Shown: positions 17,001 through 26,631, counted from the first letter of the stretch. The stretch: 41,126 nt of DNA from Prevotellaceae bacterium (GCA_031267135.1 JAIRZQ010000077.1:1-41126); one strand, 5' to 3'. The notes: generated by a model from the letters alone, not told the origin. Program-made: numbers and translations.

Positions 17001-17412
17001 AAATCAGTCTAAATTAACTTTAAATTTACCTTCGGGAGATGTAAATCTTACACTCGAAGATGTTGAAATAACTTTTGAAGATATTCCGGGCATGCTGGTT
17101 GCAACCGAAGGAAAACTCACAATAGCCGTGGATACGACAATTACGCCCGAATTGTTTGACGAAGGTATTGCCCGCGAAATTGTCAACAGAATACAGAACA
17201 TACGCAAAAACAGCAGCTTTGATGTAACCGACAAAATCAACATTCATATCGAAAAAAACGACATAATAGTGAAAGCGGTAAACTCGTTTTACGATTACAT
17301 ATCAACACAAACTCTTGCTGCAAAAATCTATTTTGAAGACCATATTGATGATGGCAATGCTTTGGACTTGGATGATATTTATGTAAAGGCAAGAGTTGAG
17401 AAATTATTGTGA
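14038..17412 (+). CDS. ileS: Isoleucyl-tRNA synthetase
   Basis: 1124 aa with GPPSANGMPGIHHVMARAIKD, GWDTHGLPVELGVEK and KMSKRLGN motifs. Confidence 0.97.
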   Translation: MKFKEYKSLDLTQINNDILKKWDEEKTFDQSIEMRNGCPVFTFYEGPPSANGMPGIHHVMARAIKDIFCRYKTQKGFLVKRKAGWDTHGLPVELGVEKMLGITKEDIGKKISVDEYNTACRKEVMKYTELWEKLTRQMGYWIDMSDPYITCDNDYMETLWFLLKDLYNKNLLYKGYTIQPYSPAAGTGLSTHELNQPGCYRDVKDTTVTAQFKVIRNEKSEFLFNDTGAGLDMYFLAWTTTPWTLPSNTALCVGEKIAYCAVKSENPYSRKECVFILAKDLVSKYFNEKIPFEIIKEYSGKNLIDIRYEQLIAWVNPRGDAFRVIAGDYVTTDDGTGIVHIAPTFGADDARVAKTANIPPLHLIDKNGNIQPMVDRRGKFYDVEDLDAGFAGKYVDESYKQYAGRFVKNDYDKNLTEKDTTLDIDLCVMLKQENKAFKIEKHVHTYPHCWRTDKPVIYYPLDSWFIKTTAQKDAMVELNRTIRWKPENTGTGRFEKWLENLQDWNLSRTRYWGTPLPVWRTADGNEQKCIGSIEELYSEIEKSVSSGLMNENPYKAKGFTVGDFSKENYGKIDLHRPYIDDIVLVSEKGEPMKRELDLIDVWFDSGAMPFAQQHYMGKISDAFPADFIAEGVDQTRGWFFTLHAIATMVKGCVSFKNVISNGLVLDKNGNKMSKRLGNAVEPFAVMNEYGSDTLRWYMVTNSQPWDNLKFDIAGVDEVKRKFFGTLYNTYSFFALYANVDSYKGNETEMPINERPEIDVWIISLLNSLIKEVENAYENYEPTRAGRAIQDFVIDNLSNWYVRLNRKRFWGGKMNADKLAAYQTLQQCLQTVALLAAPIAPFFCDNLFCDLNEVSHRYGENSVHLADFPVCDESLINAGLEDKMNLAQQVCSMVLALRRKANKKVRQPLWKIMIPVSNEDMKNNIEAVKQLILNEVNVKEMEFLDDATGIIIKKIKPDFKTLGKIYGKQMKEISTALSEFSQHDITVLENQSKLTLNLPSGDVNLTLEDVEITFEDIPGMLVATEGKLTIAVDTTITPELFDEGIAREIVNRIQNIRKNSSFDVTDKINIHIEKNDIIVKAVNSFYDYISTQTLAAKIYFEDHIDDGNALDLDDIYVKARVEKLL

Positions 17413-17474
17413 TAAATAGGATATTAATTTTTTTTTGTACATTTGCGCATTTTTAGGATGTAACAAAATATTAA

Positions 17475-18503
17475 ATGAAAGAAATTATGGCAGCGAAAAA
17501 TACTAAAGCAACTAAAAAAGCAGCAGATAAAAAAAGCGATGCTCTGAAAAAAGCAAAAGCAGTAAAGAAAAACGAAGTAAAAAAAACTGCAACTGAAAAG
17601 GTTGCAGATAAAAAGGCTGTTGACGCAAAATTATTAAGAACAGTAAAAGCAAAAAAATCTGCAAAGGCAGTTAAGCCTGCAACTGAAAAAACAGTAAAAA
17701 AAGCAACTTCAACGAAAAAAACAGTAAAAGCAGCAGATAAAAAAGCTGTCGGAAAAACTGTAGTTAAAAAAAGTGCAGACAAGGCTGCTTCAACGAAAAA
17801 AGCGGCAAAAGCAACAAAAAAAATTGTCAGAAAAACTGCTGATACAAAAGTAACAACAGCAGCTAAAAAAAATACAAATAAAACAGTTTCAACAAAAAAA
17901 GCGGCAAAAGCAACTAAAAAAGTTATTAAAAAAACTGCTGACACAAAAGTAAAAACAGCAGCTAAAAAAAATACAGGCAAAGTAGTATCAGTAAAACAAA
18001 CAGTAAAAGAAGTTGAAAAAGCAACTGAAAAAAAAACAGTCGAAAAGTCTGCGGTTAAAAGAATAGCGGCAAAGGAAGTAGCAAAGCCAATACAAAAAAC
18101 GCTGACGGCAAAAAAAACTGCGGAACCGCAACCTCCTCGCATAAGGTACTCAGATATGGAACTTGCAGATTTCAAACAGCGAATTATCAACAGACTCGAA
18201 AGAGAAAGAAACAATTATGAACTTTTGAAATCGACAATATCGCATGGGGGAAGCAACGATACCGAAGACACTTCGCCATCGTTCAAAGTTTTGGAAGATG
18301 GAGCGGCAACTCTGTCAAAAGAAGAATCGGGACAGCAGCTTGAGCGAATAAAAAAATTTATTTTGGATCTGGAAAGAGCATTGGTTCGCATCGAAAATAA
18401 AACTTACGGAATATGCCGCGAAACAGGCAAGTTGATTTCAAAAGAACGCTTATATGCCGTACCTCATGCAACATTGAGCATTGAAGCAAAAAACAAAAGA
18501 TAA
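17475..18503 (+). CDS. DksA/TraR-family protein with a long Lys/Ala-rich histone H1-like N-terminal extension
   Basis: N-terminal ~200 aa of KKAAKATKK-type repeats. C-terminal RYSDMELADFKQRIINRLERERNNYELLK...YGICRETGKLISKERLYAVPHATLSIEAKNKR. Start may be 17487 (MAAKNTK). Confidence 0.85.
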   Translation: MKEIMAAKNTKATKKAADKKSDALKKAKAVKKNEVKKTATEKVADKKAVDAKLLRTVKAKKSAKAVKPATEKTVKKATSTKKTVKAADKKAVGKTVVKKSADKAASTKKAAKATKKIVRKTADTKVTTAAKKNTNKTVSTKKAAKATKKVIKKTADTKVKTAAKKNTGKVVSVKQTVKEVEKATEKKTVEKSAVKRIAAKEVAKPIQKTLTAKKTAEPQPPRIRYSDMELADFKQRIINRLERERNNYELLKSTISHGGSNDTEDTSPSFKVLEDGAATLSKEESGQQLERIKKFILDLERALVRIENKTYGICRETGKLISKERLYAVPHATLSIEAKNKR

Positions 18504-18522
18504 TTCCCGATGAACGCAATTT

Positions 18523-18562
18523 ACGACTCGAAGCAAGTAAACTGAACTCGAGTCGTTTTTTT
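18523..18562 (+). terminator. Intrinsic terminator after the dksA-like gene
   Basis: ACGACTCGA / TCGAGTCGT hairpin followed by TTTTTTT. Confidence 0.75.
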
Positions 18563-18573
18563 AATATAAAATT

Positions 18574-19197
18574 ATGTTGACAAACAAAAAATCAATACTG
18601 GCAGTAAGCACGATTATCATAATCTTGCTTATCGACCAGGTTGTGAAAATACTCGTAAAAACAAACATGCAGCTTGGCGACAGCATACATGTATTCGGCA
18701 ACTGGTTTCAAATATGTTTTACCGAAAATTCGGGATTTGCTTTTGGCATGGAGTTCGGCGGCGGGCAGTGGGGAAAACTTTTTCTGTCGATTGTCAGAAT
18801 ATTTGCAATTTGCATAATTGCGTGGATGCTGGTAAAAATCATTCGTCAAAAATACCCTGCCGCTTTCATAATCGGCATTGCGGCGCTGCTTGCAGGCGCA
18901 GCAGGAAACATTATCGACAGCATTTTTTACGGACAGATTTTCAGCGATTCATACGGACATGTTGCGGCAATATTTCCCGAAGGCGGAGGATATGCGCCGC
19001 TTCTTCAGGGCAGAGTTGTTGACATGCTTTATTTCCCGATACTTACGGGACATTTTCCATCATGGTTTCCATTTTGGGGAGGCGAAGAGTTTATATTTTT
19101 CAGACCGATATTCAATATTGCCGATTCGGCAATCACAGTTTCAATACTTTACATTATAATATTCCATCGGAAAAATGTTGCAAAATTATTGAAATAA
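18574..19197 (+). CDS. lspA: Lipoprotein signal peptidase (signal peptidase II)
   Basis: 207 aa membrane protein with FTENSGFAFGMEF, GAAGNIIDSIFYG and GRVVDMLYFP...FNIADSAITV. Confidence 0.95.
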   Translation: MLTNKKSILAVSTIIIILLIDQVVKILVKTNMQLGDSIHVFGNWFQICFTENSGFAFGMEFGGGQWGKLFLSIVRIFAICIIAWMLVKIIRQKYPAAFIIGIAALLAGAAGNIIDSIFYGQIFSDSYGHVAAIFPEGGGYAPLLQGRVVDMLYFPILTGHFPSWFPFWGGEEFIFFRPIFNIADSAITVSILYIIIFHRKNVAKLLK

Positions 19198-19283
19198 TAT
19201 TTTTTTGCATATATCAAGCCGACTTTCGGATAAGCATAATTTTAAAACACTGTTATTCAACGATTTTACCCGACAGGGCATAA

Positions 19284-19391
19284 ATATCAATAGAAAATGT
19301 ATCAAATCACAACTAAAACCTCGTCGATGTTTCATCAATGAATGTCCTAACGGATATTTTAAAATGTTTTAAAATTGCTTTCTATTGATAT
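19284..19391. repeat. MITE-like remnant with 13-bp terminal inverted repeats
   Basis: ATATCAATAGAAA (19284-19296) / TTTCTATTGATAT (19379-19391). TCCTAACGGA motif occurs inside and again just outside. Confidence 0.5.
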
Positions 19392-19713
19392 AAAAGTCCT
19401 AACGGAACATTTTAATTGACAATTATTTGTTTAGCCCGTCATTGCTGGCGTGCCCAGCAATCTCATCATTCATGGGATTCCGGCTTTCGCCGGAATGACG
19501 GTTTAAATTACGCAGTTCAAATTTGGAATTAATATCTTATCTACCCGCACGATTCGTTACAGAACCTTTTTATTCAATTGCTGACCATTCATTAAATAGC
19601 TGTTCATTAAAAAGATCATAAAACATTTATTAATAAATAATTATGAATGAAAATAATATGAAAAAATTGCAGGGTTTTAATCAATACAGACATAAAACTT
19701 TGCAAAATAAATA

Positions 19714-19763
19714 ATATTTTTCCTGTTACTTTTGCCTTAACGCAAAAGTAACAGGAAAAATAT
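19714..19763. repeat. 22-bp perfect hairpin
   Basis: ATATTTTTCCTGTTACTTTTGC-cttaac-GCAAAAGTAACAGGAAAAATAT. Confidence 0.85.
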
Positions 19764-20049
19764 CTTTATTATCTTTTATCTCTGAAAAATATATTTTTTA
19801 AGGAGCAACTATCTGCCCGCACTATTCATTACAGAACCAATTTTTGTTTCATGAAAAATATTGCACAAATTTTTCATTATTGTCAAATAATGTTATAACT
19901 TTGCAATTATTAATGTAAATATTGTATGCTTATGGATTAAAAAAACAGGCAAACAGTACGCACATCGGCAGATTATGCGGAGATAGGCTATGGGGGAAAT
20001 CCCGGCTCCGGCAGTTGCAATCCAAGTATTGCAGAGAATAAAGGGTGGT

Positions 20050-20538
20050 ATGGTATTAATTTTTAAAAATAAAGAACCTTTTTGGTATAAAGTTATTGCT
20101 AAATTTAAAGACGAAAAGAAAATTACAGAGGGACTTACTATTCCTTTTTTAATAGGAGCATATAAAAAGAAAGGAGATAGCATTGAATTAGATTCTTCAG
20201 AATGTATAAAATTTTTATTGCAAGATATTTTTAAATATAAAAATCCTGTTCGTTTATATTTATGTGACTGTTATGATGTAATTGAAAATATAATAGCGCC
20301 AATGATACAAGATAAAGATGATATTCCTTTTGATAATTTATATGTTTCAAAAGATGTAATTAGCAAATTAAAATTAACAGAAGCATCTACTGAAGAAGAA
20401 TTAATAGAGTCCTTATATAAAATGTATGAGAGTTATTTAACAGCAAAAACATTTTCTATAGAAGATAGACAATTTAGGGAATACGATGAGGAGGAAAAAA
20501 AATTAATAGAAGATGTCATAGATAATTATAATAGATAA
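20050..20538 (+). CDS. Hypothetical protein (~162 aa)
   Basis: MVLIFKNKEPFWYKVIAKFKDEKKITEGL... is a compositionally normal ORF followed by a strong terminator. The start at 20050 is preferred over 19990 because the first 20 codons overlap another plausible frame. No family recognised. Confidence 0.6.
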   Translation: MVLIFKNKEPFWYKVIAKFKDEKKITEGLTIPFLIGAYKKKGDSIELDSSECIKFLLQDIFKYKNPVRLYLCDCYDVIENIIAPMIQDKDDIPFDNLYVSKDVISKLKLTEASTEEELIESLYKMYESYLTAKTFSIEDRQFREYDEEEKKLIEDVIDNYNR

Positions 20539-20554
20539 AAAAATAGCGCAGCCC

Positions 20555-20588
20555 AACCTAACAGGTTTCAAAAACCTGTTAGGTTTTT
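20555..20588. terminator. Intrinsic terminator
   Basis: AACCTAACAGGTTT-caa-AAACCTGTTAGGTT followed by a T run. Confidence 0.85.
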
Positions 20589-20601
20589 GTTTTTCAAAAG
20601 T

Positions 20602-20693
20602 CCGTCATTGCGAGCGAAGCGAAGCAAGCCATAAAGAAAGAGTTTTATCTGTATTTTTTTGGCTTGCTTCGGCGTTCCGCTTCGCAATGACGG
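20602..20693. repeat. Palindromic REP/MITE-like element, same end motif as 13283-13370
   Basis: CCGTCATTGCGA ... TCGCAATGACGG with inner GCGAAGCAAGCC / GGCTTGCTTCGGC. Confidence 0.75.
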
Positions 20694-20753
20694 TGAAACG
20701 GTTTTTTCCTTAACTTGATGACATTGGGCAGAGCCTGCGCCGAACAGAGGGTA

Positions 20754-21105
20754 TCAAAATCAACTTTTAAAGCATCGAGTTTGACTCTTTGAGCATCAAA
20801 ATCGACTCTCAAAGCATCGAGTTTGACTCTTTGAGCATCGAAATCGGCTCTCAAAGCATCGAGTTTGATTCTTTGAGCATCAAAATCGGCTCTCAAAGCA
20901 TCGAGTTTGACTTTTTGAACATCGAAATAGGCTCTCAAAGCATCGAATTTGATTCTTTGAGCATCGAAATCAGCTCTCAAAGCATCGAGTTTGACTCTTT
21001 GAGCATCAAAATTTACTTTCAAAGCATCGGGTTTGACTCTTTGAGCATCGAAATCGGCTCTCAAAGCATCGAGTTTGACTCTTTTGAGCATCAAAATTTA
21101 CTTTC
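20754..21105. repeat. 42-bp minisatellite, about eight copies
   Basis: AAAGCATCGAGTTTGACTCTTTGAGCATCGAAATCGGCTCTC-like units starting at 20769, 20811, 20853, 20895, 20937, 20979, 21021 and 21063. Confidence 0.9.
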
Positions 21106-21234
21106 GCCGGAATGATGGTATAAATCCGGTCGTTCAAATCTAAAATAACAGAAAAAACTTCTTTATTATCTTTTATCTCTGAAAAATATACTCATTAAGG
21201 AACGATTAAATAACATACTGTAAAAATATAAAGT

Positions 21235-21372
21235 ACTCATGTTACGCATCATCTTTCAGAATCTCGCCGTCCTGAAAGGACGTAATCTTCATAACCGCAG
21301 GTCAGCGACCTGCGGTTATGAAAATATTGCCTGAAAGGCAACGTAACTTTGATTGTCCTGCGTAACATGAGT
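21235..21372. mobile_element. Non-autonomous palindromic element (REP/MITE-like)
   Basis: Terminal inverted repeats ACTCATGTTACGCA (21235-21248) / TGCGTAACATGAGT (21359-21372). Internal hairpins GTCCTgaaAGGAC, TTCATAACCGCAGGTCagcGACCTGCGGTTATGAA and GCCTgaaAGGC. Confidence 0.7.
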
Positions 21373-21501
21373 AAAGTATTATTTTCCGAAACTGTCTGCC
21401 TGTTCGTGGGAAACGGCTAATTTGCCGGTGCCGGTTAACTTTTACCAAACTACAATATTTATTATTATTTTATTACCTTTGCGGGCTAAAATTTATTATA
21501 T

Positions 21502-23541
21502 ATGAACAAACCAAAACGATATTTAATAACATCGGCATTGCCGTATGCAAACGGTCCGATACACATAGGACACCTTGCGGGAGTTTACGTTCCTGCCGAT
21601 ATTTATGTTCGTTATTTGCGCTCGAAAGGCGAAGATGTTGTTTTTATCGGAGGAAGCGATGAGCATGGCGTTCCGATTACCATTAAAGCTCGAAAAGAAG
21701 GCGTTAAACCGCAGGATATTGTTGATAAATATCATGCCGTAATAAAAAAGTCGTTTGAGGATTTTGGAATTTCATTTGATATTTATTCGCGAACAACTTC
21801 AAAAATTCATCATAAAACCGCTTCCGATTTCTTTAAAAAATTATACGACAACGGCAAGTTTATCAAAAAAACAAGCGAACAGTATTATGATGAAGAAGCG
21901 CATCAGTTTCTTGCCGACCGCTACATTACAGGCATTTGCCCGCATTGCGGCAACGAAAATGCTTATGGCGACCAGTGCGAAAAATGCGGTTCTGCGTTAA
22001 GTCCGATGGAATTAATAAATCCTCATTCGGCAATCAGCGGCAGTATGCCATCGCTGCGCGAAACATCACACTGGTACTTGCCATTGAACGAATACGAAGA
22101 CTTTTTTAAGGAATGGATTCTGCAAAATCATAAAGACTGGAAAACCAATGTTTACGGTCAATGCAAGTCGTGGATAGATTTAGGATTACAGCCGCGCGCC
22201 GTAAGCCGCGATTTGAACTGGGGAGTTCCCGTTCCTGTAGAAGGAGCGCAGGGAAAAGTGCTGTATGTATGGTTTGATGCTCCTATAGGATACATATCGA
22301 ATACTATTGAGCTTTGTCCCGACAAATGGGAAAAATACTGGAAAGATGCCGAAACAAAACTCGTGCATTTCATAGGAAAAGACAATATTGTTTTTCATTG
22401 CATAGTTTTTCCCGCAATGCTCAAAGCCCACGGTGAATATATTTTGCCTGACAATGTTCCTGCAAATGAATTTTTAAATCTCGAAGGCGACAAGCTTTCC
22501 ACTTCGCGTAACTGGGCTGTGTGGCTGCACGAATATCTCGAAGAGTTTAAAGGCAAAGAAGACGTTTTAAGATATGCGCTGTGCGCAAATGCTCCCGAAA
22601 CAAAAGACAATGACTTTACGTGGAAAGATTTTCAAGCCCGCAACAACAGCGAACTTGTCGCAATACTTGGAAATTTCGTGAACCGCGCTCTTGTTTTGAC
22701 TGCAAAATATTTCGACAATAAAGTTCCTGCAATAAATCAAACAACCGCTTACGACAGCGAAACTCTTGCCGAAATACCCAAAATAAAACAAAATATTGAA
22801 GAATCAATTGAAGCATACCGTTTCCGGGAAGCATTGAAAGAAACAATGAGCCTTGCCCGCCTCGGCAATAAATACCTCGCCGATACCGAACCGTGGAAAC
22901 TTGCAAAAACAGACATGAGCAGAGTATCTACAATTCTTTCAATATCGCTGCAAATATGTGCAAACCTTACAGTTGCCATAGAGCCGTTTATGCCTTTTAC
23001 AGTACAGAAATTATTGAAAATGCTAAACATTAGTCAATACAAATGGGACAGTTTTGGAAAGCCCGATTTGCTGAAAACAGGCGAAGCCCTTGGAAAAGCG
23101 GAATTGCTGTTCGATAAAATCGAAGATGACGCGATAGCAAAACAGATACAAAAGCTTTTGGATACGAAAAAAGCAAACGAGTTAAACAGTTACAAACCTA
23201 ATGCCGTAAAGCCCAATATAGCTTTCGCCGATTTCATGAAAACCGATATTCGTGCAGGGGTGGTTACAGACTGTAAAAAAGTTCCGAAATCCGACAAGCT
23301 TTTACAGTTCACGATAAACGATGGAACAGGTGAACGAACAATACTTTCGGGCATTGCGCAGTCATATCCTTCGCCCGAAGAATTGATCGGCACGCAGGTT
23401 TGTTTTGTTGCAAATTTTGAACCGCGAAAAATACTCGGCATGATGAGCGAAGGAATGATACTTTCGGTAGAAGATGCCGATGGAAAATCGGTTTTGATAC
23501 GGCCTGTCCGCGAAGTAACAAACGGAACAGCAATAGGATAG
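21502..23541 (+). CDS. metG: Methionyl-tRNA synthetase with a C-terminal tRNA-binding domain
   Basis: [16 protein letters not shown], zinc-knuckle [30 protein letters not shown]-terminal [24 protein letters not shown]. Confidence 0.97.
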   Translation: MNKPKRYLITSALPYANGPIHIGHLAGVYVPADIYVRYLRSKGEDVVFIGGSDEHGVPITIKARKEGVKPQDIVDKYHAVIKKSFEDFGISFDIYSRTTSKIHHKTASDFFKKLYDNGKFIKKTSEQYYDEEAHQFLADRYITGICPHCGNENAYGDQCEKCGSALSPMELINPHSAISGSMPSLRETSHWYLPLNEYEDFFKEWILQNHKDWKTNVYGQCKSWIDLGLQPRAVSRDLNWGVPVPVEGAQGKVLYVWFDAPIGYISNTIELCPDKWEKYWKDAETKLVHFIGKDNIVFHCIVFPAMLKAHGEYILPDNVPANEFLNLEGDKLSTSRNWAVWLHEYLEEFKGKEDVLRYALCANAPETKDNDFTWKDFQARNNSELVAILGNFVNRALVLTAKYFDNKVPAINQTTAYDSETLAEIPKIKQNIEESIEAYRFREALKETMSLARLGNKYLADTEPWKLAKTDMSRVSTILSISLQICANLTVAIEPFMPFTVQKLLKMLNISQYKWDSFGKPDLLKTGEALGKAELLFDKIEDDAIAKQIQKLLDTKKANELNSYKPNAVKPNIAFADFMKTDIRAGVVTDCKKVPKSDKLLQFTINDGTGERTILSGIAQSYPSPEELIGTQVCFVANFEPRKILGMMSEGMILSVEDADGKSVLIRPVREVTNGTAIG

Positions 23542-24021
23542 TCGCAAGTCATATATTTATGTGCAAATAAAATATATGTAAAATAACATTGAGCAAAAAT
23601 CGCGCCGAATGATATTTGCACGAAAGATTGCTTTTATTGAATTGTCTTTTAATGAAGTAATATTTTTAATAGTTAAGAGCAATGCAGTGCAACAATCCAT
23701 TCGTAATTCATAGCAAATACGTGAAAAGCGCATGAATTTTTAAATTTTGACTTTATGACTTTATAATAATGAGATTTTTTAATAATTGAAAAATGCAAAA
23801 CATTATACTCATTATCAGTAATATAACTATTAGCCCGATAATTATTTTCTAATTTTGGATAAAAAAAAATTTTTGAACATTATTTTTTTTGTTTTTACTT
23901 TGTGAAAAATTTTACTCCAAAATTTAATGAATAGGAGTTAAAATATTTATAAAACGAAACAAAACAGCTCTTTTTTATTTATAATAAATCACAAACAAAG
24001 AGCTGAAAAAAAATATATTTC

Positions 24022-26355
24022 ATGCAAGAAAATTTAGTAATAGTAGAATCGCCGGCAAAAGCAAAGACAATAGAAAAATTATTAGGTAAAGATTATTTTG
24101 TAACATCAAGCTACGGACATATTCGCGACTTGGCAAAAAAGGGGCTTGGAGTGGATGTTAACAATAATTTCAAGCCTGAATATGTAGTTTCATCCGATAA
24201 GAAAAAACTTGTTGATGAACTGAAAAAACTGTCGAAACAGGCAAAAACCGTATGGCTCGCATCCGATGAAGACCGCGAAGGGGAAGCTATAGCATGGCAT
24301 TTGCAAAATGTACTCAAACTCGATGATAAAAATACCAAACGTATTACTTTCAACGAAATAACAAAAAATGCCATTCAAAACGCAATAAAAAATCCGCGAA
24401 CGGTTGATTTGAACCTTGTGAATGCACAGCAGGCTCGACGAATACTCGACCGATTGGTGGGATTTGAACTTTCGCCCGTTTTGTGGAAAAAAATAAAATC
24501 TGCACTGTCGGCAGGACGGGTACAGTCGGTTGCCGTGCGTCTTATTGTGGAACGCGAACGCGAAATAATGAATTTCAAAAGCGAATCGGCATATAAAGTT
24601 TCGGCAATATTCACGCCGGTAAGCAAAGACGAAAAATTTCACCTTAAAGCGACGCTTACATCGGACTTTAAAACCGAAAAGGAAGCAAGCGATTTTCTTG
24701 AAAAATGCAAAAGTGCAATATTTACCGTTGAAAGTACGGATAAAAAGCCGTCGAAAAAATCGCCGTCCGCGCCGTTTATAACATCAACTCTGCAACAGGA
24801 AGCAAGTAGAAAATTCAGATTTTCGGTGGCGCAAACAATGAACATCGCGCAGCGTCTGTACGAACGCGGACTTATAACATACATGCGTACCGATTCTACA
24901 AATCTTTCAACTTTGGCTTTGAATGCAGCAAAACAGACAATAACAAATCTTTTCGGCGAAAAATATATAAAAACACGTCAATACAAAACCAGGGCAAAAT
25001 CAGCTCAGGAAGCACACGAAGCAATTCGTCCCACATATTTGCAAAATGTGGAAATAGAAGGAAGTGCACAGGAAAAAAAACTGTATGATTTGATTTGGAA
25101 ACGTACAATAGCCTCGCAAATGTCAGATGCCGAACTCGAAAAAACAATAATAAGCATAAATATATCCAACAATAAGGAAAAATTTCAGGCAACAGGTGAA
25201 ATTATCACTTTCGATGGATTTTTAAAAATTTATATGGAATCGAACGATGACGACAGCGAAAAAACGGAAACATCGGGATTGCTGCCCGCTCTTGTTGCAG
25301 GACAAATCATCAATCGCAAAGAAGTCACGGCTGTACAGCGCTTTTCGCAACATCCTCCGCGATATACGGAAGCAAGTCTGGTAAAAAAACTGGAAGAATT
25401 GGGAATCGGTCGCCCGTCAACTTATGCGCCCACAATCTCAACAATAATAACTCGCGAATACGTGTCGAAAGAAGACAGACCCGGCATAGAACGCGACTAT
25501 ACAAAACTCACACTGAAGTCAAACGATATAAAATCGGAAAAACAGACGGAAACTGTCGGCGTTGAAAAATCAAAATTTTTTCCCGGTGACATAGGAATTG
25601 CAGTTAATGATTTTCTTACCGAAAATTTCCCTACAATTCTTAATTACCGCTTTACTGCAAAAATCGAAGAATATTTTGATGAAATTGCCACCGGAAAATT
25701 AGACTGGATTGTCATGCTCAATGATTTCTATAAACCTTTTCATAAAAAAGTTGACGATTCGCTCGAAAATTCACAGACAGCTAATACCGAACGCATTTTA
25801 GGCGTTGACCCGAAAAGCGGTAAAACGGTATTGGCGCGCATTGCACGATTCGGTCCGATAGTGCAGCTCGGCGAAAATGACGACCCCGACAAAAAATTCT
25901 CAAGCATGAGCAAAGGACAGCTTATCGAAACGCTTACACTTGACGAAGCATTGAAACTGTTTGAACTTCCTCGTACAATAGGTACATACGAAAACATGGA
26001 AGTTGTCGCATCTGTGGGACGTTTTGGTCCTTATGTGCTTCACGATTCAAAATTTATTTCAATGAAAAAAGATGTTGACGACCCTTACACAATCACAATA
26101 GAACGGGCGATAGAACTGATTGAAGGAAAACGCAAAATGGAAAGCGAGCGCAACATTGCAAAATTCGGAGATATAGAAGTGCTTAACGGATTTTATGGCC
26201 CGTATATTGCATACGGTGGCAGAAATTATAAAATACCCAAAACGCAGGATCCGAAAACGCTTACGGAAAAAGACTGTTTGGCACTAATTGAAGAACAAAA
26301 GGATAAGGTAACCAAGCCAAAAGCAAAGAAAAAAAAGACGGCGGCAAAAAAATAA
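24022..26355 (+). CDS. topA: DNA topoisomerase I
   Basis: NLVIVESPAKAKTIEKLLGKDY, LASDEDREGEAIAWHL, LITYMRTDSTNLS motifs. Lys-rich C-terminus. Confidence 0.97.
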   Translation: MQENLVIVESPAKAKTIEKLLGKDYFVTSSYGHIRDLAKKGLGVDVNNNFKPEYVVSSDKKKLVDELKKLSKQAKTVWLASDEDREGEAIAWHLQNVLKLDDKNTKRITFNEITKNAIQNAIKNPRTVDLNLVNAQQARRILDRLVGFELSPVLWKKIKSALSAGRVQSVAVRLIVEREREIMNFKSESAYKVSAIFTPVSKDEKFHLKATLTSDFKTEKEASDFLEKCKSAIFTVESTDKKPSKKSPSAPFITSTLQQEASRKFRFSVAQTMNIAQRLYERGLITYMRTDSTNLSTLALNAAKQTITNLFGEKYIKTRQYKTRAKSAQEAHEAIRPTYLQNVEIEGSAQEKKLYDLIWKRTIASQMSDAELEKTIISINISNNKEKFQATGEIITFDGFLKIYMESNDDDSEKTETSGLLPALVAGQIINRKEVTAVQRFSQHPPRYTEASLVKKLEELGIGRPSTYAPTISTIITREYVSKEDRPGIERDYTKLTLKSNDIKSEKQTETVGVEKSKFFPGDIGIAVNDFLTENFPTILNYRFTAKIEEYFDEIATGKLDWIVMLNDFYKPFHKKVDDSLENSQTANTERILGVDPKSGKTVLARIARFGPIVQLGENDDPDKKFSSMSKGQLIETLTLDEALKLFELPRTIGTYENMEVVASVGRFGPYVLHDSKFISMKKDVDDPYTITIERAIELIEGKRKMESERNIAKFGDIEVLNGFYGPYIAYGGRNYKIPKTQDPKTLTEKDCLALIEEQKDKVTKPKAKKKKTAAKK

Positions 26356-26631
26356 TTCTTCATTTTGCAAAAAAACACATAAAAGTTATTTTACAATTTA
26401 TGGTATATGGAAAAATACAGTCATATAAAAATTTGATTGGGAAAATAAAAAAAATCGTTGCAAGCAGGTAAAAAATAACTGCCTACATGATTGCCTAATG
26501 TCTGCAAATATACAACAAAGATATTTCTTTGCAGCGAATAAATGAAATATAAAAATTGGGTTAAAAAACAAAAACGAATTGTTAATAATTTGAAAAAAAT
26601 ATAATTACAGAAAATTATTTGTTGATAAATA

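Noticed and set aside
17471-18214. 247-aa minus-strand ORF opposite the dksA-like gene
   Set aside because: Antisense shadow of a Lys/Ala-rich coding sequence, giving Phe/Ala/Val low-complexity translation.
20645-21094. Confident annotation of the 149-aa repeat protein
   Set aside because: Both strands are open because the period is a multiple of three, and the ORF runs into a palindromic REP element at its C-terminus. Coding is not supported without expression data.
20754-21105. CRISPR array
   Set aside because: The 42-bp units are contiguous, with no unique spacers between conserved repeats and no cas genes in the window.
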